64,000 nt of DNA, taken from contig OY282376.1 in the NCBI GenBank assembly GCA_958295845.1, positions 4,787,022 to 4,851,021 of the forward strand. Reading direction: 5' to 3'. The stretch's first letter is position 1, and every line of letters starts with the position of its first letter. Below, piece after piece: positions 17,410-25,402 of this stretch. The position numbers and the translations under genes are program-made. This DNA is from Caldilineaceae bacterium (GTDB lineage Bacteria > Chloroflexota > Anaerolineae > Caldilineales > Caldilineaceae). Below the pieces are notes generated by a model. It was not told the DNA's origin. It did not search any database and was given only the letters and a program-made list of their open reading frames with translations.

Positions 17410-18467
17410 CCGGTCGTCGCGCAACCGGTTCGTTGTCTGAACGCAAGGCCACTTGTCGCGCCGGCAGCAACATCGCCTTCATCAAGTACTGGGGCGTTGC
17501 CGACGGCGCCGAAGATTTAAACATCCCACTCAACAACTCAATCAGCATGACCCTGGCGGACGCGCATACAACCACGACGGTCGCCTGGAACGATAGCGCC
17601 TGCCTCCCAGGGGACACGGTTGTTATTGACGGCGTGCAGCTTGAAGGCGCGCCTGCAGAGCGAGTTGTGGCCCACCTCGACCGGTTGCGCGCCCTTGCGG
17701 GCGTCTCCGACAGGGCCCGCGTTGTCAGTAACAACAATTTTCCGATGGCATCGGGTATTGCGAGCTCGGCCAGCGGGTTTGCCGCGCTGACCGTGGCCGG
17801 GGCTGCGGCGCTGGGTCTCCGGTTGGACGCCACGCGTCTGTCCGCGGTGGCCCGTCAGGGGAGCGGTTCGGCCAGCCGCAGCCTGTTTGGCGGTTTTGTC
17901 GAGTGGGAGCAGGGGTGGGAAAGAGAAGTGAGTGTAAGCAATTCACTTCTCGATTCTCGGAGTGTAGCGCACCAGATTCACGATGACGAGCACTGGGCGC
18001 TGCGGGATGTAATCGCCATCGTCAGCACCGGGGCAAAGCGGGTCAGCAGCAGCGGCGGCCACCGTCTGGCGGCGACGAGCCCTTTTAGCGCGGCGCGCAC
18101 GGCGAGCGTCGGGGCGTGGCTGGATACCGTGCGACGGGCCATTGCCGCGCGCGATTTCTCGCTGCTTGGGCCGGTCCTGGAGGCGGACGCGCTGGCGATG
18201 CACGCGGTGATGATGACGAGCGCGCCGAGCCTGCTCTACTGGCAGCCGGGCACGCTTGAGGTGCTGCAGGCGGTGCGTGCCTGGCGCGAGGAAGAGGGCG
18301 TGCCGGTCTATTTTACGATCGATGCGGGGCCGAATGTGCATCTGATGTGCGAGGCGGACGCGGCGGCTGAAGTGGAGCGGCGTGTGGGTGCGCTGCCGGC
18401 AGTGCAGCGAGTGTTGACGAGTGGTCCCGGGACTGGTCCACAGTTGCTGGATGGGCATTTGTTTTGA
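17406..18467 (+). CDS. Diphosphomevalonate/phosphomevalonate decarboxylase (MvaD family)
   Basis: A 353-residue GHMP-fold enzyme that makes isopentenyl (di)phosphate by ATP-dependent decarboxylation in the mevalonate pathway. Family motifs are NIAFIKYWG (22-30), NIPLNNSISMTL (39-50), the glycine/serine loop PMASGIASSASGF, GSGSASRSLFGG, and IDAGPNVHL whose Asp306 is the likely catalytic base. The Lys that normally follows KYWG is Val31 here. A Chloroflexota homologue (Roseiflexus castenholzii) is reported to decarboxylate phosphomevalonate instead of the diphosphate, so either activity is possible. Start GTG 17406 overlaps the upstream stop; no ATG lies before the first motif. No other mevalonate gene is in the window. 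Confidence 0.85.
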   Translation: MTGRRATGSLSERKATCRAGSNIAFIKYWGVADGAEDLNIPLNNSISMTLADAHTTTTVAWNDSACLPGDTVVIDGVQLEGAPAERVVAHLDRLRALAGVSDRARVVSNNNFPMASGIASSASGFAALTVAGAAALGLRLDATRLSAVARQGSGSASRSLFGGFVEWEQGWEREVSVSNSLLDSRSVAHQIHDDEHWALRDVIAIVSTGAKRVSSSGGHRLAATSPFSAARTASVGAWLDTVRRAIAARDFSLLGPVLEADALAMHAVMMTSAPSLLYWQPGTLEVLQAVRAWREEEGVPVYFTIDAGPNVHLMCEADAAAEVERRVGALPAVQRVLTSGPGTGPQLLDGHLF

Positions 18468-18980
18468 GGGACCTGGGAGAAAGCTGTCTCCAGTTCGATG
18501 TGCCACTTCGACGGGCATCAGTCGCTCGACAACCCCGTCCGCGAAGCGCGTGCCCGTTTGCCAGCGACCGATAGCAATGCGGGCTTCTTTGCCGATAGTG
18601 CGGCTTTCGAACACAGGGTAAACAGCCTTTACAACAAAATCCAACAGAAAGTCCCCGCTGTAGTATTGAGCTAGTACGGGATTGGCCAGGACCCGCATCA
18701 GAGGGCGCCCGTGGCGACGACGCTTCCGATGTTGTCGCCACAGACGTTCACTGACTGAAGTCGGCCAAACTTCGACCTCCCCGATTCTTCCACCCTGTGC
18801 CTTTGTAAGAATCCTCATTCTGGGAGTAGACGGGAAGCCGCTGGAGCCTGTCAATGCGTACCGCGCTTTCGGCCGCAAGGCGCGTGCCTACTACTTCGTC
18901 GGAGGCTACGGGGGCGTCGCAGCCAACAGACTCTGACATTGACCTAGGCGCCCTACTCGCTTCTTCCTTTTGCGCCGTCT
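18468..18980. other. Region without an assigned gene; contains an unresolved minus-strand open frame
   Basis: Between the convergent decarboxylase and MFS genes there are 513 bases. A minus-strand frame from 18878 to about 18468 reads as plausible protein (for example LANPVLAQYYSGDFLLDFV and AVYPVFESRTIGKEARIAIG) but has no recognisable family, no clear ribosome site, and continues into antisense of the decarboxylase gene until 17943. It may be the broken remnant of a transferred gene. A plus-strand frame ending at 18936 is also open. I could not decide between decayed gene and chance. Confidence 0.25.
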
Positions 18981-20339
18981 CTACGGCATCTCCATCTCGA
19001 CTATTTCCCGTCGCAAGCCAGCGACTACGGAAAGAAGCGCCATCATTGCCCCCGCGCCCACAAAGACCCAGCCTAAACTTACATTTATAAGCGCCCCGGA
19101 GACGGCGTTTGAAAACGGCGAAAGACCAAATGAGGCAATCATGAGCAGGCTCATTACCCGTCCCAACATTTTTTGGGGCGTCCGCGCCTGCAACCAGGTC
19201 GTGAAGATGATGTTGGTGTATCCTCCCATGACGCTTATTGCAACAATCAGGCCGGCGGCCAGCCACGTTGCTCTCATGAAGCCAAAAGGCATGATCAGAA
19301 GGCCGCTAAGGAAATAGGTGCTGACGAGAATGTGCCCCAGCAACCTTTTGGGGACGGGCAGTGCCCCCGCTAACACCGCGCCGAGCAGGGCGCCGGCAGC
19401 ATAGGCGGAGTAGATAATTCCGACTGCCAGAGCCCCCTGCGGGAGTTGGGTATCGGCTAATACCGGAATCCCCACAATTACCGGCCCTTGGAAAAAAAGC
19501 TCAATTCCCGCGATAAGGAGAAAAAGCGTAAACATTGCCGCGTCCGACCGCACAAATCGAAGACCATCTGCAATGGAGGCCCAGATGCTTTCACCGCCCT
19601 CCTCCTCGGTGGATTGACCCTTGCCGCTTTTGTCCGCTGAGTCTGTCAACTCCGGATTCATCTGTAAGAAGACAAGCAGTAGGAAAGAAATGAGGAAGAC
19701 GGCAGCCACCACGGCAAATGCGAGCCCCACACCTGACGTACCGGTTCGTGCCGCAGCCGTAATGCTGTCCAATGAGGGGGTCACGTTGTTTGTGCCGCTG
19801 AAATAGGCGATCAGCGCGCCAGCCAGCATAGGCCCGACAAATCCACTCGATTCGGTCGTGGTCTGAATGATGGCATTGGCGTGACGAAGCTGCCTATCCT
19901 CAACAATACGCGGCAGAATCGCCGCCTGTGCCGGATAGTAAAACGCGTCCGCTATCCCTTTGGCCAAGGCGAAGAGATAAAGCAGGAACAGATTCACCAT
20001 CCCGGTCAGTACGAACGCCGCCAAAACAGATCCTAGGAAAACACGTGCCACATTACTGATCTGAAGAATCAGACGCGGGGAGGAGCGATCCACAATCGAC
20101 CCACCGATAAGCATAAAGAGGACGGTGGGAACGCTGCCAACAGCAATTATCGCACCGACGGCCAGCGCGTCACCGGTGAGGAGCAGCACGAGCCAGGGAA
20201 ATGCGATCAGGTCGAACTGATCACCGATGGCGGAGAGAGTGCCCGCCCCCCAAAGTAGTCGGAAGTCGCGCGTCTTGAGCAGTTCCCATAGTGAGTTGCC
20301 CCTGGCCCCTCCACCCGTATCTTTTCGCCCGGTATCCAA
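18981..20339 (-). CDS. MFS transporter (MFS_3/drug-efflux type)
   Basis: A 452-residue major facilitator protein with about twelve hydrophobic segments and a central charged cytoplasmic loop (about 220-250, rich in Asp/Lys/Ser/Glu). The N-terminal RDFRLLWGAGTLSAIGDQ is typical of macrolide-efflux-like members, and DRSSPR lies in the loop after helix 2. The start is TTG at 20339, supported by a TAGGAGATCAGG stretch; no ATG is suitably placed. It lies 51 bases behind the tetR gene on the same strand, so the pair is probably one operon that exports a compound sensed by the TetR protein. The substrate is unknown. Confidence 0.88.
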   Translation of the reverse strand: MDTGRKDTGGGARGNSLWELLKTRDFRLLWGAGTLSAIGDQFDLIAFPWLVLLLTGDALAVGAIIAVGSVPTVLFMLIGGSIVDRSSPRLILQISNVARVFLGSVLAAFVLTGMVNLFLLYLFALAKGIADAFYYPAQAAILPRIVEDRQLRHANAIIQTTTESSGFVGPMLAGALIAYFSGTNNVTPSLDSITAAARTGTSGVGLAFAVVAAVFLISFLLLVFLQMNPELTDSADKSGKGQSTEEEGGESIWASIADGLRFVRSDAAMFTLFLLIAGIELFFQGPVIVGIPVLADTQLPQGALAVGIIYSAYAAGALLGAVLAGALPVPKRLLGHILVSTYFLSGLLIMPFGFMRATWLAAGLIVAISVMGGYTNIIFTTWLQARTPQKMLGRVMSLLMIASFGLSPFSNAVSGALINVSLGWVFVGAGAMMALLSVVAGLRREIVEMEMP

Positions 20340-20390
20340 CCTGATCTCCTACGTTCCGAATTTGAAAGTCTTGATATTCCGTTGGGAAGC

Positions 20391-20939
20391 CTATCTTCCC
20401 AGACCTCTCATGAGCGTGCGCGAGGCAAGGAGCGCAGCATCATTCCGTGCTACTGCGCCGCTGTCCACGGCATACCATGCGCCCCATATCAGCAGGTCTA
20501 TCGTTTGAACGATCCAAGCCGTGGGTATGTCCGGGGCAAACACGTCGCGCGCCTTCAGATCTTGAATGTACCTGTTCAATCTTTCAAGCTGATGCTCGTA
20601 GGCTTTGGCAACCTCCGTGAATTCCATCAAGTCTGGATACGACACCAGGTAGGAAAACCGATCTCCGAGGGGCGCCAGAAGTTCAAACATCATTTGCAGG
20701 CTCTCTTCCGGTCTCATGTCCGTCTGCAAGATTGAGTCGAGCGCTTTATCGATCTCTCGCAGAGCATCCAAGGCGATTTCCCTCAGAAGGTCTTGCCGTT
20801 TAGGAAAGTAACGTTGCAACGTGGCGCGCCCAACTCCAATCTGTTCAGCGATTTCGCTTAGAGTAGCGCCTTGGTTCGTTGCCAGGACTCGACTAGCGGC
20901 TATAATCAGCTTTTGTCTTCTTGAATCATACTTGGACAT
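20391..20939 (-). CDS. TetR family transcriptional regulator
   Basis: A 182-residue repressor. The N-terminal helix-turn-helix covers about residues 8-50 with ATLSEIAEQIGVGRATLQRYF as turn and recognition helix, followed by the PKRQDLLREI linker typical of the family. The helical C-terminal domain would bind a small ligand. It is upstream of the MFS gene on the same strand. Two short palindromes lie directly before its start codon (20941-20979), so negative autoregulation together with the transporter gene is likely. The inducer cannot be predicted. Confidence 0.9.
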   Translation of the reverse strand: MSKYDSRRQKLIIAASRVLATNQGATLSEIAEQIGVGRATLQRYFPKRQDLLREIALDALREIDKALDSILQTDMRPEESLQMMFELLAPLGDRFSYLVSYPDLMEFTEVAKAYEHQLERLNRYIQDLKARDVFAPDIPTAWIVQTIDLLIWGAWYAVDSGAVARNDAALLASRTLMRGLGR

Positions 20940-20940
20940 A

Positions 20941-20979
20941 ATAAGGCAAAATGGCCTTATTTGGTTACATATTTATGTA
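20941..20979 (-). promoter_or_regulatory. Candidate operator: two adjacent palindromes before tetR
   Basis: The first palindrome, ATAAGGC-aaaatg-GCCTTAT at 20941-20960, has perfect 7-base arms and starts one base from the tetR start codon, covering the ribosome-site position. The second, TACATA-tt-TATGTA at 20966-20979, has perfect 6-base arms. TetR proteins usually bind 15-20 bp palindromes in front of their own gene, which fits. Which of the two is the operator is not known. Confidence 0.5.
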
Positions 20980-21440
20980 CGCTAGATTCCAATCTATACA
21001 GGAAAGCTTGAGAACATTACTTTGAGCAAGTAGTTCTGGCTGTCAGAGCAGAGTGGAGCAACGGGAGAGCCTTCCCCAACGGGCGCGAATCGGCGAAATC
21101 GTGTACAATGTTCGAATCTTGCCGGGCCTGGCTTGCCGCGGTTCTGCTCGCCGCCACCTTTGTCAGCAGCGCTCTCCTGGCCAAACAACCTTGTGGACGA
21201 TGGCTTGTCGGGCCGCCGGCCCGCAGATGGGGACGCAGCAGATGCCCTCCAACGATTGACTTGTGAATGTATTGGGAATTGCCGCCGTTGAAAGCCATTT
21301 TTGCCTCGAGGCGGCGATTAGCGATTGGATTTGTTTCTCTGTAGTACGATTAGTTTCTCTGTAGTGCAGCGTTAGCCTATCAGCGGGCACAATGATATCC
21401 CCCCTTTTGGATGAACGCTGTGAAAGGCACAGTTTACTGA
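20980..21440. other. Intergenic region upstream of hflX, with a short direct repeat
   Basis: No established gene lies here. GTTTCTCTGTAGT occurs twice, at 21333-21345 and 21353-21365, exactly 20 bases apart, about 75-110 bases before the hflX start; two helical turns of spacing suit a binding site. An open frame at 21108-21266 (plus) would encode a 52-residue peptide with a signal-like N-terminus, but has no ribosome site. Confidence 0.35.
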
Positions 21441-22901
21441 ATGTCAGAAAGTCAACATGAAAACCGTTCAGGCGGCCTTACCGCTGTCGATGACTTTACC
21501 GGTACAGGCGAAGGCGGCGTTGGCGCAGTTGTACGGGATGACCAGGGCCTGATACTGACCGACAAGCCGGAGGAAACGGCGGTCCTGGTCGGCGTCAGCC
21601 TGGCGGGTCAGCCCGGAATCCTCTCCATGGAGGACTCGCTCAGCGAACTGGCCTTGCTGGCCAGGACCGCGGGACTGGAGGTGGAGGGAGAGCTGTCGCA
21701 GCGGCTGCAGCATCCCCACCCAGCGACCTTTATCGGCGCCGGCAAACTGGGCGAATTGAAGACGCTGGTCCTGGAGTTGGGCGCGAATGTTGTGATCTTC
21801 GACGAAGAGCTTTCGCCCCGGCAGCAGCGAGAAATTGAGCGAGTGCTGGGCCAGGAGGTCAAGGTGATTGACCGCACCGCCCTGATCCTGGACATCTTCG
21901 CCCGTCACGCCAAGACCAAAGAAGGGGCAGTGCAGGTGGAGCTGGCGCAATACGAGTACCGGCTTCCGCGGCTGACCCGGGCTTGGACGCACCTGGCGCG
22001 GCAGGCGGGTGGACGGGCCGGCGGCGCGAGCGGGGGGGTCGGTGTACGCGGACCCGGTGAAACCCAGCTGGAGGTAGACCGGCGAGAGATAGGCCGCCGC
22101 ATTTCCCATCTGAAGCGCGAATTGGAGGAGGTGCGCAACCACCGCGAACGCTACCGGCAGCGCCGCCAGAAGTCAACGACGCCGGTTATCGTCGTGGTTG
22201 GCTATACGAACGCGGGGAAGAGCACGCTGCTGAACGCGGTCAGCGGCGCCGGTGTGCTGGCCCAGGACCAACTGTTTGCCACCCTGGACCCGACCACCCG
22301 CCGCGTGGAGCTGCCGAGCGCGCGCACTGCCCTGTTCACTGACACGGTCGGTTTCATCCAGAAACTGCCGACGGCGCTGGTGGCCGCGTTCCGGGCGACG
22401 CTGGAGGAGATCACTGAGGCGGACCTGTTGCTGCACGTGGTGGATATCTCGCACCCCAATGCGGATGAGCAGGTAACCGCGGTGGAGGAGATGCTGGAGG
22501 AGTTGGACGCCGGCGATAAGCCGCTGGTGACGGCTCTGAACAAGATCGACCTGGTCGAATCCCAGGGGCAGAGGGAGCCCGGCCTTGCGGCACAGTTGCG
22601 CCAGGCGCTGCAGGAGTACACGTCTCCCGTGCAGATCAGCGCGCAGACGGGGGCAGGCATCCCGGAACTGCTGGCGGAAGTGGACGGGAAGCTGAAGGAA
22701 ACGATGACGCCGCTGCGGCTGTTGCTGCCTTACAGTAAGGGCGACCTGGTCTCGCTGATGTATGAGCACGGCCGCGTGGAACATGAGGAGTTTACCGAGG
22801 AGGGAACACTGATCGAGGGCAGGCTACCCGCCCATCTGGTCAGCCGCGTGCAGTCATGGCGCGTGGCAGGCACGGACAGTGTTCAGGCAGAATCGCAATA
22901 G
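21441..22901 (+). CDS. hflX: GTPase HflX, ribosome-splitting/rescue factor
   Basis: A 486-residue HflX GTPase, which binds the large ribosomal subunit and splits or rescues stalled ribosomes under stress. An extra N-terminal stretch of about 45 residues precedes the HflX N-terminal domain (about 47-245), which contains the glycine-rich RQAGGRAGGASGGVGVRGPG and the GETQLEVDRR segment. The GTPase domain follows: G1 GYTNAGKST (254-262), G3 DTVGF and G4 NKID. The C-terminal domain ends near residue 475. No clear ribosome site is seen before ATG 21441. The hydroxyacid dehydrogenase gene follows after 77 bases and is probably separate in function. Confidence 0.95.
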   Translation: MSESQHENRSGGLTAVDDFTGTGEGGVGAVVRDDQGLILTDKPEETAVLVGVSLAGQPGILSMEDSLSELALLARTAGLEVEGELSQRLQHPHPATFIGAGKLGELKTLVLELGANVVIFDEELSPRQQREIERVLGQEVKVIDRTALILDIFARHAKTKEGAVQVELAQYEYRLPRLTRAWTHLARQAGGRAGGASGGVGVRGPGETQLEVDRREIGRRISHLKRELEEVRNHRERYRQRRQKSTTPVIVVVGYTNAGKSTLLNAVSGAGVLAQDQLFATLDPTTRRVELPSARTALFTDTVGFIQKLPTALVAAFRATLEEITEADLLLHVVDISHPNADEQVTAVEEMLEELDAGDKPLVTALNKIDLVESQGQREPGLAAQLRQALQEYTSPVQISAQTGAGIPELLAEVDGKLKETMTPLRLLLPYSKGDLVSLMYEHGRVEHEEFTEEGTLIEGRLPAHLVSRVQSWRVAGTDSVQAESQ

Positions 22902-22978
22902 AAGGCCAGTCAGTGCGTTGAAATCCGGCGGACAGCCGGCAGTAATCGAAACAAACAGCAACGGAAAGCCCAGAGGAA

Positions 22979-23950
22979 ATGAGCAAATCTACAGTCGTCG
23001 TAACCCGCCAGTTGCCGCAGGCGGCGATCGAGCCAATCCTGGAGCGGTGCAATGCCCGTTACTGGGACAGCGAAGAGCCGATCGTGCGCAGTACGCTGCT
23101 GGAGTGGGTGGAGGGGGCGGACGGACTCTACTGTCTGTTGACGGAAACAGTTGACGATGAACTTCTGGACGCGGCGGGGCCCTCGCTGCGGGTTGTGGCC
23201 ACCATGTCGGTTGGTTACGATCACGTGGACGTGGCTGCGCTGCGCAAACGGGAGATCCTCCTGGGGAATACACCGGGCGTGTTGACCGAGACGACGGCGG
23301 AGCTGGCGCTGGCCTTGTTGCTGGCCACGGCGCGGCGGCTGCCGGAGGGTACGCACGCGGTGCAGAGCGGGACGTGGCCGAGTTGGAGACCGATGTGGCT
23401 GACGGGCCGCGACATTCACGGAAGCACGGTGGGGCTGGTGGGCCTGGGGCGGATTGGCGCCGCCTTTGCGCGTATGCTCGGCGGCTTCGGCTGCCGCATT
23501 CTGTATACCGGGCCAAGAGAAAAGCCGGAGGCGGCGCGGGAGGTGGGCGCGACATTTGCGCCGATAGATACGCTTCTGCAAGAGAGCGATTATGTGGCGG
23601 TCCATTGCCCGCTTAACGACCAGACCCGTTCGCTATTCAGCGGCGAGGCTTTCCGCAAAATGAAACCGACGGCTGTCTTCATTAACACCAGCCGGGGCGG
23701 GGTCGTGGACCAGGAGGCGCTTTATGACGCACTGGTTCAGGGCGAGATCGCGGCGGCCGGGCTGGACGTCACCGATCCGGAGCCTCTGCCTGCGGACCAC
23801 CCGCTGGTCTCGCTGGATAACTGTGTCATACTGCCCCACATCGGCAGCGCCACGATCGCCACACGCACGAAGATGGCAGTGATGACAACCGAGAATCTGC
23901 TCGCCGGTGTTGAGGGCAGACCGTTGCCGAATTCGGTTGACCTGTCGTAG
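22979..23950 (+). CDS. D-2-hydroxyacid dehydrogenase (glyoxylate/hydroxypyruvate reductase type)
   Basis: A 323-residue NAD(P)-dependent dehydrogenase of the GRHPR/D-glycerate dehydrogenase group, reducing glyoxylate or hydroxypyruvate. The substrate domain segment VVATMSVGYDHVD is followed by the nucleotide motif GLVGLGRIG. The catalytic Arg lies in NTSRGGVVD, Glu in DVTDPEPLP and His in LPHIGSA. An AGAGGAA stretch touches the ATG at 22979, a rather short spacing. It lies between hflX and the citrate synthase gene on the same strand. A role in glycolate/serine metabolism is the family expectation. Confidence 0.9.
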   Translation: MSKSTVVVTRQLPQAAIEPILERCNARYWDSEEPIVRSTLLEWVEGADGLYCLLTETVDDELLDAAGPSLRVVATMSVGYDHVDVAALRKREILLGNTPGVLTETTAELALALLLATARRLPEGTHAVQSGTWPSWRPMWLTGRDIHGSTVGLVGLGRIGAAFARMLGGFGCRILYTGPREKPEAAREVGATFAPIDTLLQESDYVAVHCPLNDQTRSLFSGEAFRKMKPTAVFINTSRGGVVDQEALYDALVQGEIAAAGLDVTDPEPLPADHPLVSLDNCVILPHIGSATIATRTKMAVMTTENLLAGVEGRPLPNSVDLS

Positions 23951-24081
23951 CCGCATTGCCAGGAGCGATCCGGGACAATCGAGGCAGGTGAAAGAGTATT
24001 ACAAGTTTTGCCAAAATAGTATACAGTTACTGATACCACCAGAAACGGTTTCGCAACCGAACGGAAAGGGATGTAGCGGCA

Positions 24082-25365
24082 ATGAGTAAGCAGACGCTAA
24101 CTATCACCGATAATCGCACCGGCCAGACGATCGAACTGCCGATCGAACATGACACAATACCGGCCATCGGCCTGCGCCAACTCAAGGTGCAGGCCGACGA
24201 CTTTGGCATGATGGTGTACGACCCTGGCTATACGAATACAGCGTCCTGCAAGAGTGGTGTCACCTTTGTCGACGGAGACAGAGGCATACTTCGCTACCGG
24301 GGCTATCCCATCGAACAGCTGGCACAGAAAAGCACATTTCTGGAGGTGGCGCATCTGCTGCTCTTTGGCGAACTGCCGACGGCAAGCAAACTGACCGACT
24401 GGAATGCGCGCGTGATGGCGCAGTCGCAGATCGACGAGGGCCTGAAGGCGTTGCTAAAGACCTTTCACGCCGACGCCCATCCAATGGGCGTTCTCATCAG
24501 CGCAGTCGCAGCGATGTCCACGCTCTACCCGGAGTCCAAGCAGGTCCACGACAGCCAGAAGCGCATGCAGCAGGTGGTGCGAATTCTCGGCCAGCTGCCC
24601 ACAGCGATCGCCTTCGCCTACCGGAACAGTCTCGGCCGGCCGCCCACTGATCCCGACGGCGCTCTGGGCTACAGCGACAATTTTCTGCATATGATGGGTC
24701 TCTCCGGTGACGACGGCGTCGATCCCGTTCTGGCAAGAGCGATGGACGTGCTTTTCATTCTACATGCCGATCATGAGCAGAACTGCTCGACCTCGGCGCT
24801 GCGCAACATCGCCTCCAGCGACGCGGATCCGTACTGTGCTATCGCGGGCGCGGCCGGGGCCCTGTACGGCCCGCTGCATGGCGGCGCGAACGAGGCGGTG
24901 CTGCGGATGCTTGCCGAAATCGGCAGCACAGAAAACATCCCCGCTTTTCTGGATAGAGTGAAAAGTAGGGAGGTGCGTCTGATGGGGTTTGGCCATCGGG
25001 TGTACAAGAACTACGATCCGCGCGCCCAGATCGTCAAGAAGATCGCTTACGAAGTCTTCGAGGTGACGGGAACCAACCCGTTGATCGATATCGCGGTCGA
25101 GTTGGAGGGGACTGCCCTGGAAGACGACTATTTCGTCTCACGGCGTCTGTACCCGAACGTGGACTTCTACAGCGGAATCATCTACCAGGCGATGGGGTTT
25201 CCAGTCGAGATCTTCCCGGTACTCTTTGCGCTGGGAAGGGCGCCGGGCTGGTTGGCGCAGTGGATGGAGCTGATGGGCGACGAGGAGCAGCGCATCGCCC
25301 GGCCGCGACAGATCTACTTGGGTGAGACTGAGCGCCCTTATCTGTCCATGGACGAACGCGGCTAA
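24082..25365 (+). CDS. gltA: Citrate synthase
   Basis: A 427-residue type II-like citrate synthase, which condenses acetyl-CoA and oxaloacetate to enter the TCA cycle. The catalytic residues are present: His in GPLHGGANEAV, His in GFGHRVYKNYDPRA, and Asp in NVDFYSGIIY. The N-terminal beta-rich segment with GYTNTASCKSGVTFVDGD and RYRGYPIEQL is typical of the large bacterial form. The AAAGGGA ribosome site is about 12 bases before ATG 24082. A TATACA element at 24020-24025 may be part of its promoter. Transcription appears monocistronic and converges with recG. Confidence 0.96.
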   Translation: MSKQTLTITDNRTGQTIELPIEHDTIPAIGLRQLKVQADDFGMMVYDPGYTNTASCKSGVTFVDGDRGILRYRGYPIEQLAQKSTFLEVAHLLLFGELPTASKLTDWNARVMAQSQIDEGLKALLKTFHADAHPMGVLISAVAAMSTLYPESKQVHDSQKRMQQVVRILGQLPTAIAFAYRNSLGRPPTDPDGALGYSDNFLHMMGLSGDDGVDPVLARAMDVLFILHADHEQNCSTSALRNIASSDADPYCAIAGAAGALYGPLHGGANEAVLRMLAEIGSTENIPAFLDRVKSREVRLMGFGHRVYKNYDPRAQIVKKIAYEVFEVTGTNPLIDIAVELEGTALEDDYFVSRRLYPNVDFYSGIIYQAMGFPVEIFPVLFALGRAPGWLAQWMELMGDEEQRIARPRQIYLGETERPYLSMDERG

Positions 25366-25366
25366 A

Positions 25367-25383
25367 GACCGCAAACGGCGGTC
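25367..25383. terminator. Weak bidirectional hairpin between citrate synthase and recG
   Basis: GACCGC-aaacg-GCGGTC forms a perfect 6-base-pair hairpin in the 37-base gap between convergent stop codons. There is no U tract on the plus side and only TTTAG on the minus side, so termination efficiency is doubtful. Confidence 0.35.
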
Positions 25384-25402
25384 AGCAGCTACGACCTCCG
25401 GG

